From Acanthacorydalis orientalis (lineage: Eukaryota > Arthropoda > Insecta > Megaloptera > Corydalidae): 64,000 nucleotides of DNA. The notes below the pieces were generated by a model. The model worked only from the letters and a program-made list of their open reading frames with translations, ran no database searches and was not told the origin of the DNA. Positions 25,100 through 37,408 of the stretch are shown here, piece after piece. Where the stretch lies: the NCBI GenBank assembly GCA_034766995.1, contig CM068315.1, positions 43,381,318-43,445,317 of the forward strand. Reading direction: 5' to 3'. Positions within the stretch are counted from its first letter, which is position 1, and each line of letters begins with the position of its first letter. A program made the translations under genes and the position numbers.

Positions 25100-25320
25100 C
25101 GTATATTGTCCTGAGAGTCCTTTTTAACTACATGGTTTCTGACTTTTACTACTAGTCAACACGTATGCTATCTTCAGGCAGATTTTAAATAAGTAAATTT
25201 ATTAATTAGTTATTTGAAATCTGTCTGGATATTCCATGTTGAAGTTAGTAGTGGAAGACAGAAAATCAAATGAAACTTGAGTGAAAATGTTGAAGATCAC
25301 CAAAATAACGAATAACATGA
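25100..25320. repeat. Hairpin repeat family, copy 2
   Basis: Imperfect inverted arms (about 25105-25195 and 25225-25315) share TTTTACTACTAG and the inverse of TCCACTACTAACTTC with the copy at 9285-9485. As there, it begins shortly downstream of a mariner relic. Confidence 0.45.
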
Positions 25321-25354
25321 TCGCAGGTATAAAAATAGTAATTAAAGTGTAATT

Positions 25355-25402
25355 ATATATATATATATATATATATATACATTATATTATATATATATAC
25401 AT

Positions 25403-25441
<39 letters not shown>
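25355..25441. repeat. (TA)n microsatellite with repeated TACATTATATTA
   Basis: Two TACATTATATTA interruptions about 21 bases apart in TA. Confidence 0.95.
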
Positions 25442-25446
<5 letters not shown>

Positions 25447-25978
25447 AAATAAATGTTTAAAATTACGAGTACATAAGTCTATGAATATATTTCTTATTTT
25501 TACAAAAGCGACTTGGATAGATCATCTATCAAACTCAATTCTTCAATCGAAATAAATAGATGTAAACAATATTGTCCATTAAAACATAACATCTATTATA
25601 TAAATAAATAGTGTACGTCCCTGATAGCATCGGAACTCCACAGAGATCGATCATGTGTACATTAACATTTCTTGGCACTAATCGAGTTATTTCAAATTCG
25701 TTCACTTTGGAGTGATTAATAGTTGATTGGTTATTTAGAAGTCAAAGAGCAGTATCAGTGTATGTTATCAAAATTCAAATGTATGTAAAATGTTCGCTCG
25801 AAATTTCATTATATAACCTTGTAATATAAAGCTATTATCTATTTATATAAACGGTAATATGGTTATGGAAGTGTTTTCGACAAACTGGTCTTTGCTTTAT
25901 ATTTAATACATTTTATAAAGTGTTGTTGGTTTGCAAGTATAGTTAATTAAATAAAGTATTTTGTTTGTTATTTATATG

Positions 25979-26018
<40 letters not shown>

Positions 26019-26130
26019 AAATAAATTTAGTGCGGATTTTATTTAGTCGATAAAATTGTTTTTAAAAAATAAGTGGAAGAAAACAGTTACGGAGTAAGTA
26101 ATATCGTTTGTGTATTTAAATTATTTATAA
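25442..26130. other. AT-rich DNA with a TA tract
   Basis: (TA)n at 25982-26015. No gene recognised. Confidence 0.5.
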
Positions 26131-26136
26131 GGTCAA

Positions 26137-26466
26137 AGAGCTCTGCCCTCTGCTCGCTACAAATGCCGACCGTGTGGATTTTTACTCATAATTCACTACA
26201 TATAACACAAATTAACAAATTATCCACACAGATAATCTGCGTAAAATGTGTCCTAAAATTTTTATTGGAAATGTTTATAAAAATTAACATAACAAAATAC
26301 AATGTTAAAACGTGTAACAATCTTTTTGGTCTAAAACTTCAGTGAATGCAAGTTTCGAATAAATTTATTATTAGTTTTACACAAAAATAGTATCCTCACT
26401 CGTTGTACACCGTGAGAAAGTTACATATATGAGACTGATGTCAGCCAATCAGAATAGAGACCACGC

Positions 26467-26497
<31 letters not shown>

Positions 26498-26575
26498 CAT
26501 TGATGATTGGAAATAGAAATGATTAACGTGCTTCTTGCTGAGTGTAGTGAGGGGAAGCGGCGATGCAAGGAGATG
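26137..26575 (+). repeat. Repeat family S, copy 2
   Basis: Collinear with 10853-11240. Landmarks are GCTCTGCCCTCTGCTCGCTAC, split here only by substitutions, CACAGATAATCTGCGTAAAA, CAATGTTAAAACGTG and GAGACTGATGTCAGCCAATC. It holds a (TA)n insert at 26468-26488 that the other copies lack. The 90-codon ORF over it is not supported. Confidence 0.75.
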
Positions 26576-26764
26576 GCCTACACGAATAATAAATGTTTTA
26601 TGAAAATTTTACAATAAAGTTATTTTTTATATATAAAAAGATATACATGTTGAGAAAATTTCAATCATAAAATAAATATTCGTTCATTTACTAAGTGAAC
26701 AGTTATAGATAATTGAAAAATCATGAATTTATTACACTGTTATAAGACAGAGGATAATTCAGTT

Positions 26765-27080
26765 TCACAAGTTAATTTTTACTCACTACACAATCTATTA
26801 CATTTTTTCTGGTTAAAAATCTTCAATAATCGATTGTCAATAATTTTTATCTAGTGCTTTTGTAAATTTTAATGTCAATTTTACTATCTTAATAGACTTA
26901 ATTTGTAAAAAACCTAGATCTTTCTTCATCTTAGCGTTTTGAGAATAACCGCATTGTCATTGAAATGAGGGTTAGCGACAATAATGATACATAATGTTCA
27001 ATAAATGATTAATAATCAATTATTTAACATTGTTGATTAGAAAAAAATTTGATGATTTGTGAAAATAATGAATTGATAAC
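26765..27080. repeat. LIR family copy, both arms
   Basis: Forward arm with TTCACAAGTTAATTTT and TCAATAATCGATTGTCAATA. The reverse arm has TTCAATAAATGATTAATAATC, GATTAGAAAAAAATTTGATG and TTTGTGAAAATAATGAATT. The two face each other around a short centre. Confidence 0.7.
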
Positions 27081-27084
27081 AGAT

Positions 27085-27912
27085 GAATTTCAATAATAAT
27101 GACTTTTTGTTTTATTTTTGTAAATAAAATCACTTGTCTTTGATTAAAACTCTAAGAATTTAGTGAAACAAAGAATTATTTAGCATTCGAGGTATGACAC
27201 ATGATAGAATTCGTAAGAAATATGATTATTTTGTTAATGATAATAATTTATTTTTTCTTAATAAATAGTATTTTTGATATAAAATTTACTGCCACTACCA
27301 AATTGTTTCCATTTATACAACATCGTTCATTTTCCGTCCGTTTAATCTTTTGGCTCAGTGACAAAAAGTAAACGATTTAACCAGAAGTGGAGCCAATATT
27401 CGTTTATTTTGAACAAATTGAAAAAGTTGCACGTTGGCAAAACCGTGTTTACACATTTGTCAGTAAACTACTTGAAGACATTTTTGATAGTTGAAAAACA
27501 CATATATTTTTATAAAAGAGACCTTTAAAGTAAAATTACTTTATTCCAGTGTCTGCACAAATCACATTGAAAATATATTAATCGATTATTTTAAAAAATC
27601 ACTCTTTTAATAGCTATAAAACATTATAACATAGCAAATATGTTACACTTATTGAAAATAATGTTATTTCACTATGTTGTGTATTAAATAAATTTTTATA
27701 ATTCGGAAATCTTATTTAATTGATTTTACGTAGTATTATTTTTGTTATTTGTTCTGATGAATTTGAAAAATGATGCCTGTTTTTTTTAAAAAAAAATCCG
27801 ATTTCTAAATTTGCACTACTTTTACTCTGAAAGTGATGGAATTTCTATTGAAATGTTGGCATATTTTAAACAATTTTTTGGAGATGTACAAAATTAATTC
27901 ATTTAATTCGAA

Positions 27913-27958
<46 letters not shown>

Positions 27959-28425
27959 CTTATTATGATATTGTTTGTTTTAAGATTGAATATAAAACAA
28001 AGAAAGACAAATACAAATAGTTGCATTTTTAAGTGAAATTTATGTAAAAACTCAACAAAATTGAAATAAATGTGGTCTTTTTGTGCTACTTTTTAATTAG
28101 TTTAGTGTTTATGATTTATTACCATTCTTATTTTTTAGTTTTTATACTCGATTTTTTCTCTATATGTTGAAAATATCTACGTCTCGTAGTAATGTAAAAT
28201 GTAATCCTTTTATAAATGAAATCTAATCATATTCTTCGACATTGTATTTCAAATAATTCCAGTATGAATTCCATTCAATATTAGACCTCGTTATAATCAA
28301 TAAATCAATCTGTTCATTCAACGTACCGTACACAAAATATTATTTCGTGTTTTCACTCCCCCATTCCAGCGATCCGCGTCTCTTTCAGTCTGCAAAAGTG
28401 ACTACACACCGAACTAATTAAGATA
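27085..28425. other. AT-rich DNA with a TA tract
   Basis: (TA)n at 27918-27956. The 67- and 73-codon frames that cross it are chance. GC rises after about 28340, leading into the candidate exon. Confidence 0.5.
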
Positions 28426-28475
28426 ATATCGTCGAGCGTCATCGTATCGAAATAATAATGTTACTCTTGTTTCAG

Positions 28476-28639
28476 GTTCACCGAAACAATCCCGTTTCCA
28501 TGATTACTACATACCGTTCATATTCATCTTAAACGCCGTCGTATCGCAAACAACGAATTCCAGAATCGTCTTGATGGTGACGTCGCTGATGTTCATCAAC
28601 TATCAACCGTTATTAAAATTAGTGCAACAACTAAGTTAA
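28476..28639 (+). CDS. Candidate terminal coding exon of an unrecognised protein
   Basis: A TTACTCTTGTTTCAG acceptor ends at 28475. After two bases completing a split codon, 53 open codons run from 28478 to a TAA at 28637-28639. The frame begins SPKQSRFHDYYIPFIFI and ends LLKLVQQLS. Third positions are about half G or C, with many TTC, ATC, GTG, ACG and CTG codons, whereas the surroundings are strongly AT-biased; the other two frames contain stops. Two hydrophobic runs (YYIPFIFILNAVV and IVLMVTSLMFI) suggest a membrane-associated C-terminus. The frame stays open back to 28427, but no ATG fits, so an upstream exon in matching phase is required. I do not recognise the family. It could instead be a retained fragment of a gene that has died. 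Confidence 0.45.
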
Positions 28640-28900
28640 TCACGATGCCAAGTAATTATTATTGTGATCGAGATACGAGAGCAAAACATGTCCAAAACAG
28701 GCTGCAATATCTAAGAAAAGCGAGCGAGTCTTAATGTAAATTAGTGAATGACGCGAGTGTGTGTATATATGTGTTCATGTTAAAACGTATATGTGTGTAT
28801 TAGTGTTTTGCAGACTTTGTGATGTGCCACTGCGAAGTGCTAGGTAATTCAATTTTACTGAATTTAAACTACTATATCTACATACATACGTATGCACATT

Positions 28901-28946
<46 letters not shown>

Positions 28947-29082
28947 GTATAAATATCCGCATATACATACATACAGGGTTACTTCTACACTTGTAAAATA
29001 ACAATAATAATCTGCCTAACTCGAAGATATAACTAGAACGTTATGTATGATATGATGTTCCCTATATTATACATGAACATTC

Positions 29083-29167
<85 letters not shown>

Positions 29168-29700
29168 TATGTATGTATAGGGTATGCAGATATTACCGAG
29201 ACAAATGTGCTGTGTGCTGCGTTTGGGAATCTTAGACATGTGCTTCGTATGACACGCAATCCATGCTTTATAGCATCTTTACAACATTTTGTATCTTGCT
29301 GGCACTTCATTGTGTACTACGCATAAATATATGATGATGATGTGATATTGTTTGTGTTGATGGTAAATAACATGGCGTCTTATTATAATGATATGGTATT
29401 AGTTTAATTTGTCCGTCTTGTTAGATAAGTTGAGACATCTTTTTAAACAGAATGTTTATCTACAATTCTGGAAACTATTATGTTAGATGCTGTTGAATGA
29501 GTTGAAAATCTTTTGTTACTTTAATCGATTATAAAATAGGGGTTTGTGTAGAAAATGGTGTCGTGGACGACGTTCTATCAACGAAACTGTTAAATTCCAT
29601 TCGTTAAATAAAATACGGCAGATTTTTTTTTGCTTTAGTTATCTATTAACATCGATAAATTGTATTGATAATCACAATTGAAAAAATATATTAACTATTG
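28640..29700. other. Unique DNA with TA tracts, possible 3' UTR at its start
   Basis: The first 100 bases after the candidate exon stay moderately GC-rich. (TA)n tracts are at 28900-28950 and 29083-29165, flanked by CATA/TATG runs. No AATAAA lies close to the stop codon. Confidence 0.4.
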
Positions 29701-29704
29701 TTTT

Positions 29705-29990
29705 TTCGTTGAGAAATTAATTCTCTTTTCGTATTACAAACCGTAAATTTTTTTTTCAAAAATGTTCAGTAAATTATTATTGATCATTTTTATGTACGTT
29801 AGCGCTCTGAAGATGATAACAAAATTCATATCAAAATTCCAAATTCAAAATTCCATCAAAATTCGTATCAGTAATAATCAGAAATGATCAATAATGATCT
29901 ATTAAATATTTTTGAACTGAATTTTTTTATTGTTTATATGGTAAAAAAGTAATCAATTTGTGAAAGTTAATTTAGACGGTGTCTTACTGT
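29705..29990. repeat. LIR family copy, both arms
   Basis: Forward arm: AAAAATGTTCAGTAAATTAT and TTGATCATTTTTATGTACG. Reverse arm: GCGCTCTGAAGATGAT, GAAATGATCAATAATGATC, TATTAAATATTTTTGA and CAATTTGTGAAAGTTAATTT. Confidence 0.75.
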
Positions 29991-30035
29991 CTTGGAATTA
30001 ATTATTGGTTAACAAGCAATAAAATGTTACATTAA

Positions 30036-30681
30036 CCTTTTTTTGGGGGGAGAGAGAAATGGTGATAAAAATTTTTAACAAATATTTTTCAATTAATTAA
30101 TTGGACATTCTTGTATCGCAAACAAAATATAAATTGAAAATTTGTCGGTTACAAGAAAAAATATATTAATTCAGATTAGGCATTAGAAATTTCACATTTG
30201 GTATAGGGTGAAATATCATTTATTATATTCGGTAAAACATAAATCTCTTAATTGGAAACATAATTGCAAGCGAAAAAACTGATTACAATGGAAAATGTGC
30301 AGACATAACATTAATATTGAATGTGAAAAATTTTGAAATAATCAACAATCAACACATAAAACGGTTTCACATCGGTCACACCTTGTACCTGATCGTAGAG
30401 TCTCGAAATTTTTTATACGCTTTCTTCTATTGATGAACTTTTCGGAAAAAAATATTATTGAACTTAATTCTTAAGTTTACAATTTTTATAGGTTTTCAAA
30501 TGAAAAACCAGATTTTTCTAATTTTTCAACGACTGTAATTTTTTTTTAATGGAAGAAAGAGTTATAAATTTAGAAACATATTAGTGACCTTTAATATATC
30601 ATCCAAAAAATAGTACAATGAGACCATAGTTTCTTTGAAAAATATCAATGGATTCTTAGATCTACGCCTAGTTTTAAAAGG
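30036..30681 (+). mobile_element. piggyBac-type non-autonomous element, copy 1
   Basis: A 646 bp non-coding element between two TTAA sites (30032-30035 and 30682-30685), with CC(T)n start and AAAAGG end. It aligns over its whole length with 33678-34260 and 63220-63869 (for example CAAGAAAAAATAT, TTAATTCAGATTAG, CTTTCTTC and GAAAGAGTTATAAATTTA). TTAA duplication with CCC-type ends is the hallmark of the piggyBac superfamily. Confidence 0.75.
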
Positions 30682-30858
30682 TTAAAGCAATATGAGTGAA
30701 ATTTATAAAATTATATATATTTATATATTATATCGGAAAAAAATTTGTTGAACTGGCTATTTGAAAATTATGTGTTATGAAAAAATAATCTATACTTTTT
30801 ATACTCATATAGAAAGTAAATAATTAATTACTGAAATTTGTCGATTGCAAGTTTTTGT

Positions 30859-31215
30859 ATAATAATACAGTTCTGACACTTGGGCTAAATTTCATTTCAC
30901 TCATAATTTTTTTCATGTCACAAATTACATAAACTATCAAAAATGTGCAATAGATCTTACTGATTGTTATTTATGTACATTTTGATGGTGAGGTCATTAT
31001 CATCAGAGAAGTAAAGCATAGAAGAAAATATTAAGATTTTTGTATTTCTAATCAGATTTTTTTACCTTGGTAGTCTGAAGAAGATTGCATCACCATCAAA
31101 ATGTACATTTGAAACAATAAAAAATGATCATTAATGATTTATTGAACATCCTTGACCAGAAAAAAAGTTGCAGTTTGTGAGGTGAAAAATAATTCTTTTG
31201 TGAGGTTTTTTTTGT
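30859..31215. repeat. LIR family copy, complete inverted pair
   Basis: The forward arm starts ATACAGTTCTGACACTTGGG and runs to GATGGTGAGGTCATTATCATC. The reverse arm starts TACCTTGGTAGTCTGAAGA and continues AATGATCATTAATGATTTAT to TTTGTGAGGTGAAAAATAAT. A centre of about 45 bases separates them. This copy best shows the family's architecture. Confidence 0.8.
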
Positions 31216-31219
31216 AGTT

Positions 31220-33050
31220 CGGTGGGCGGATGAAAATGTGCTTAGAGATGTGGAGAACAATTACAGAAATGAAAATAGCCTAAAATTAAAATAATTATTG
31301 TTAATTTAATTTTGTTTCATCTACACGCAAAAGGTCTTATCAAAATCTATTCCATCGTTTTAAATAATTTCCAATAAAATATTCTTTTTGATTGATTTTT
31401 AATGAATTAAAAACTCTCTTGGGGTTTAATCAATAAACATAAATTTGAAATAAATGAATCTATTAATGTTTAAGTAAAAATATATGCAGTAATAAAGAAT
31501 ATTTATGTCGGGCAGTGAAAACAGAAAAAATGATATAATTTATTGAAACGTTTATTTACTTTTCACTAAGCACCACTGTCACGTTACAATTGCTTACGAA
31601 TCGGTGCTCCGTTTTCTATTCTTTAGAAAACACCTCGTCGGACGTCATGTTATTTGCACAAATCACATTAATGTATTCATGATATTTAAATCGAAAAGAA
31701 TTTGTATTTGAATTCCATTAAAATGTCTTGATAGTCAATTGTACTACAAATGTATACATGACAATGTTGCGTCATGATAACAAAGACTCAGTTCGTTGTA
31801 CATATATATATATATATAAAATATATAAAGAAACAGGGTTTCAATATTGTATTTCTGTTTCCATATAAATGTATTGTGTAAACAAAATGGCGCATAACAT
31901 AGTGCGAATATTATAGTGAAATTTAATATAAATATATAAATAAATATAAATGAATAATGGAGCAAGAGACATAAAAAATTGTTGCCCTAGTAAAAAAAAT
32001 CTATCTATAGATATATCTCTCTATATATAAAAAAATAGAAATCGTGAACAAAAACCGATACATTTTTTTTTCTGTGTCAGTGTTATAACATAATATACAG
32101 CAAGACCGATAATAAATATGTCATCGAATATATAGTTATTCACCAAGTGGTAATATATTTAAAGAAAACGAGCAGTGTAAGTGTTGTGTATGTTAAATAT
32201 CTGCCAAAACGAACCCATTTTGCAAATATGAAAAATACAGTCGATGTACGTGTATATATATTTCGAAAGAGGGAGATGGTGATGTTCAAGAAATTCACAT
32301 GCAGTGTTTCCGACCTGTTATCCTACTGGATTACAAGTTACAAATGCAGCTGAGCGCTACTTTTACAGAAGAATTACAACGTAAGTGCTTTATATTTATC
32401 TTCAGTTTTAATTCTAAGTACTTTGTAACTGTTCTTTATTATTATGTATTTTATTTATTTAATTAGAACGAAGATTTTTATCTCCTAAGTGGAATAAAAT
32501 GTATAACGATACTTAAGACTATACTGATGATATAATATCAAACAAAATTGTTCAAAATTCGAAATCGTCGAATATATGCACATTACAAATAGTAAAAGAA
32601 ATTATAAATGAAATAAGCGATAGCTCGGATGATAGCTGAATTTAAAACTGATTTTATTCATTTTTAAAAATCATGTAAATTAAATTTATTATTATATTAT
32701 TATTTATCATGCCAGTATAATAAAATTCCTCGATTTAAACTTGAAACAAAAAAGTTTAAATTTAAATGACGTTATTTATTGATACCAATAGATAAAATAT
32801 AATTAAATATGAATAAAAAACTTAAACCTTACATATTAATATCAATAGTTAATCTTATTAATTGCGATATTAAATATATTTCTTAAAATGTAATCTAGAA
32901 AACGCTAGAACAATATACAGTCATGGTTTTTAAGTTGGTTATTTTGCAAGCTATAAGAAAAATGCGTTAAAAGATAATATAAAGAAGAAGTGAAAGAGAG
33001 AAAGACTGAGTGGTACTCCTTTAGAAATCTGTATAATTTTATTCAAATCT
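31220..33050. other. AT-rich DNA, no supported gene
   Basis: A patch at 31550-31660 is less AT-rich. A 68-codon ORF at 32147-32353, followed by CAACGTAAGTGC at 32379, could be read as an exon with a donor, but its composition and sequence do not support coding. A small TA tract is at 31801-31820. Confidence 0.4.
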
Positions 33051-33064
33051 AGAAACGTGGAAGT

Positions 33065-33310
33065 TTCACAATACAGTTCTGATACTGTAATTAAATTCAG
33101 TTTCATAAATGGATTCTTTTTCTGTACCTTTTGTTCAGATTTCATCGTATTTTTAACATATTCTTCTCTACCTTGGTACTCTGAAGATAGTGGAATTTTT
33201 ATTGAAGTGCGCATAAGCAACTATTAAAAACGACCAGTAATAATTTATTGAATATTTTTTACATTTTGTATAGTTGAAAAAAGAATTCGTTGTGAAACTG
33301 AAATAGTTTC
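33065..33310. repeat. LIR family copy, left arm truncated
   Basis: The left terminus ACAATACAGTTCTGATACTG is followed, after about 80 bases, by a full reverse arm: ACCTTGGTACTCTGAAGATA, GAAGTGCGCATAA, AATTTATTGAATATTTTTTA and GAATTCGTTGTGAAACTGAA. Confidence 0.75.
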
Positions 33311-33677
33311 TTTATCATGTATCATTATAGTAAGTTGTTAACTATACAAAAGCTATATTTGGATGAATTGTAACTATTTTCTTTAAAAAGTACACGAATC
33401 GTACGAAAATTTGAAACAAAATTTCCTCTAATCACATACTATGTTCGAAATGTTAAAAAACTATTTTTTATGAAATATTTTTTTCTATATATTCGACTGT
33501 GTTCTGTTTTCTCAGAAGAAAAAGTATAAAAATAATAAAAATAAAAATTCTAAATCTGAATTCCTTTAAACAGTGCAGAAAATTGATTTTCAATTCTATA
33601 AATAGATTCAGAATAAAAAAATCAAAAGATAATTTTTTTTTAACAAATTCTCTTTACAACAAGTCCAAAAATATTTA

Positions 33678-34260
33678 CCTTTTTAAGCTTGGGAGGGAGA
33701 AAAGGTTCTAAAATTTTTTAATAAATATTTTTCGATTAATTGGACATTCTTTTATGGAAACAAAATAGAAATTTCAAGTTTGTCGCTTACAAGAAAAAAT
33801 ATGTTAATTCAGATTGACCATTAGAAATTTCACATATATCTGATATATCGTGGAAAATATTTAATAGATAATATTCGGAGAAACATAAATATCTTGATTG
33901 AAAACATATAATTGGAAGCGGAAAAATTGATCAAAATTGAAAATTTGCAGAAACAACATTACTGTTAAATGTGAAAAAAATTGAAACAGTCAAGTGTGCA
34001 CAAACGGTTTTGCAAAAAAAATATTATTCAACCTAATTCTCAAGTTTACAATTTTTACAAGTTTTCAAATAAAAAAACTAACGATTTCTCTGATTTTTTG
34101 ATAACCGTAATTTTTGAATGAAAGAAAGAGTTATAAATTTAGTCTTATTAGAAAGAGACTAGTGACCTTTAAATACATAATCCAAAAAATAGCACTCTAA
34201 GACCATAAATTTTTTGGAAAATATCAATGGATTACTAGGTTCACGGCCGGCTTCAAAGGG
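33678..34260 (+). mobile_element. piggyBac-type non-autonomous element, copy 2
   Basis: A 583 bp copy of the family at 30036 and 63220. The right end is CAAAGGG followed by TTAA (34261-34264). The left TTAA has become TTTA (33674-33677). About 65 bases are missing in the middle compared with the other copies (around TTTTACATCGG to CGCTTTCTTC). Confidence 0.75.
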
Positions 34261-34265
34261 TTAAT

Positions 34266-35810
34266 GAGTTTGTTTTCAAATATATGTATGTATGAACCTT
34301 TGTACACTTTTTGAACAAACATTTTTATTCAAATTAACAGTTTTCTGAATACGATAAGAGTTATTACCAGATCTATTTAGAAATAAAAATCTAACAATAT
34401 TATTTCCAATTATATTATAACTTTTTAACTTCCAAATTACACTTCAAGTTAAATCTTTAAAGTTTCCATGCCAAAAATGACGAGTGTATAATTGAGAAAT
34501 GTATCTCGTTTGAAATTTGAGATCAATATTAATCCATTTCTATTGTGTTATAGGTTTCTCTGATTATAATTATTTCAGTTAGTTATAATTTCTTTCTTAA
34601 GAATTGTATTAGTAGAAATTTATGTAAAAATAAATGTATTGAATATTAGCTATTAGTTGCATGTTATACTGGATTAAAATATACACCGTTTCTATAAAAC
34701 AACAATAATGAAATTAATAAAACATAGTTAAACGTTTATCAATTTGTAAATAACAAAAAATCACTCTATTTACTATCGTTTTTAATAAAATTCCCTATAG
34801 AATATTAACACTCGAAGCCAATAACTATAATTATACACTGTCTGTAATAAACTTCCAAATTAACTCTATGAATAGCATAAAGTCATAACCGTTAATCTAA
34901 TCGAGTTTTTCTTTTTGATTGTGATCGACAAACTTTATGTAAAGATTAGCTTTGTATTAAAACTTAACCAACAAAATTCCCTTCTTTCTCTATTGAACAC
35001 AGAAGCAAGCATCTATCTCCATAACTAGTAATGTTGCTGTCAGCTAGAAACTGTCTCTTGGGTATGAGCATTATTTTAGTTTTTTTATCGTTTTGAGGTA
35101 TACGGATCATAATTCTAGTTTTTTCCTAACTAATTCCATTGAGAATATTTCTTGAAAAAGATACTATTTATTGTTAATCAAATCTGAGAATTTTTTTATA
35201 ATGTTCTTTTGATACTTACAAAAAAACAATGTATTGTTTTTCAATAATTCTTTTTCAAGAATTACATCTATATTTAAAAAAATCTAATTCTTTTTCCAGT
35301 TATTAATTTACAGTTTATTTATTTGAAATTGTTTTCAAAGTTTTTATTATGTACACAGAAACGTATAGAATTTTATTAAATCTATCAATATATTAATGTT
35401 CTAAAATAAAAAGCGGTACTAAACATGTGTCTATTACCCCCTAAGTAATCTATAAGGTTATATGTGTGACTAGTTAAATCAACAGGACCATAATTATTTA
35501 TATCTTTTTTAAATCTCTCAATAATTATCATTTTGTTACATTTTTTTTAAAAAAGATTGAAGTCATAATTTTATTAGAGAATTAATTATATTCATTTTAA
35601 TATTTTTTTAAAAAAAATCCCATTTTCTATAAATTCTGAATGATTTTCAAAAATTTATTTTAATGACAGTTATACATGAATAGATTAAAAATGAAAAAAA
35701 TGACATTAAATTATAATTAATACACCTTTTTGGTACAGAAAATCTGGTAACAAGAGTTTCAATAAGGAAGATTTGGTTTTACAGATTAGTTTCTTCAATT
35801 TATAATCAAA
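34266..35810. other. AT-rich DNA, nothing recognised
   Basis: No ORF of note or repeat match. Confidence 0.5.
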
Positions 35811-35814
35811 TCCA

Positions 35815-36160
35815 TTCATTTGAAAATGCTGTAATTTCAATATGCAAAAATTAATTTTACTTCAAGCTTTTTTTCTGAATGTTCATTAATCATTCTATTA
35901 ATGTATTTGTATTTATTTGTTATTCTTTCATTAAATTGTGCATACTCGCAAAGTATTTAAATATATAAACGAAATTTTTGTATCAAAGTACTTTAAGAAT
36001 TATTGTAATAATTTATTATTTAAATCTCTATCGAAATGCGCTGAGCTAAGAATCACAAATTGAAAATAATCAATTATTTTATATTTTCGATTAGAAAAAA
36101 GTATAGTTTGTGAAGTGAGTGGAAAATTCATTTCTAATTCAAACACAGTGTCAAAATTTT
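35815..36160. repeat. LIR family copy, diverged
   Basis: Forward-like TTCTGAATGTTCATTAATC. The reverse arm has ATCTCTATCGAAATGCGC, AAAATAATCAATTATTTTA, GATTAGAAAAAAGTATAG and TTTGTGAAGTGAG, then ACAGTGTCAAAA. Confidence 0.6.
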
Positions 36161-36169
36161 TAGTATATA

Positions 36170-37400
36170 AATTCATCTTATACTTTTTCTTCCTTTCTAG
36201 ACTTTCTTATTCGTGTTCTTTCATTATTTCAGTCTAATAGTATTAAATATTTTTAATATAAAGTAATATAAACATTTATTTTTATATCTGATTTTATCCT
36301 TAGAAATGCTCTTCCAGTTATTCATATTATTATCACCAATTCACATATGCTTAGTTAATAATTAATCAATCAGATCAGAAATTACAATATCAATTTGTTT
36401 AAATAAATTTCGGATTTCCAATAGAATTCATTTTTATAAAAAACCGAAGAGAAGAATAAAATATTACTTTAGACAAAATCCCAATATCAATTTTAACATT
36501 AAAAAAATAAATTGTAAGATCAGTTTAAAGTAACTTCGTTTAAAGATTATTTTTTTCTATTTTCAGTTTTAAAAAATTTATTACGGGAAATGGAATGAAT
36601 ATCTAGTAAAAATATAATTCTATTTAATTCTAATAAAAATATATTAAAAATAACCACTTTTACAAAATATTCTTTTATATGACACCGTGCAATTTCACGT
36701 ACATGAAACGTGCCATAATAATTTATATTCAGGCCATACTATGAACCATATATATATATATATATATATATAAATCGTACAACTGTACCGTATATATAAA
36801 CTAAAATATTAAAAAAAGAAATTATTATTAAATCACCCGCATCGATCTCGTGAACTTTAGCTCGAAACAAATTCACTATGCAGTTCATCCACTTTAATAC
36901 AGCGCACTATGGTTTACGTTTATTGCTTTTTCTGTCGAGATGAAGCAAATGGCGCACTCTTGTCTGCCTTCATGTTTGTTGGCATGTGAGTTTTACCTTG
37001 TTCCTTCCTGCAATTTATATTTAACATAGCAATTTGGTGTACATGAAATATATACAGAGTTTTATTTAACGTTGTTTTAATTGAATTCGTATCTAATGTT
37101 TTGAATACAAGTGTGTTTGCAAATAAGATTTAGATTTTTTTAATAAAAAAATATATTAAATTGAGGATTTTTTCTAATGCTCATTTTATTAATAAAATAT
37201 ATTAAAACCTCAGAAATTTTATCACAACGTCTCTCTTTTTAAACTTGTATATATATATATAAATATAAAATGATTTTTTCTTCATATTTCGCGCATAGAA
37301 TAGATTTATTTTGGTTCATTTAATTTTTTTCAGTTTTTTTCCTAATATTGAGTCTCTTAATATTATATTATTTTAATAAATTAGAACAATTTCTCTCTAT
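36170..37400. other. AT-rich DNA with a TA tract
   Basis: (TA)n at 36749-36772. A less AT-rich patch lies at 36835-37010 with no open frame on either strand. Nothing else seen. Confidence 0.45.
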
Positions 37401-37408
37401 AAGTAAAA

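Noticed and set aside
32147..32385. 68-codon ORF followed by CAACGTAAGTGC as an exon with donor
   Set aside because: The stop codon precedes the donor-like site, and codon composition equals the AT-rich background.
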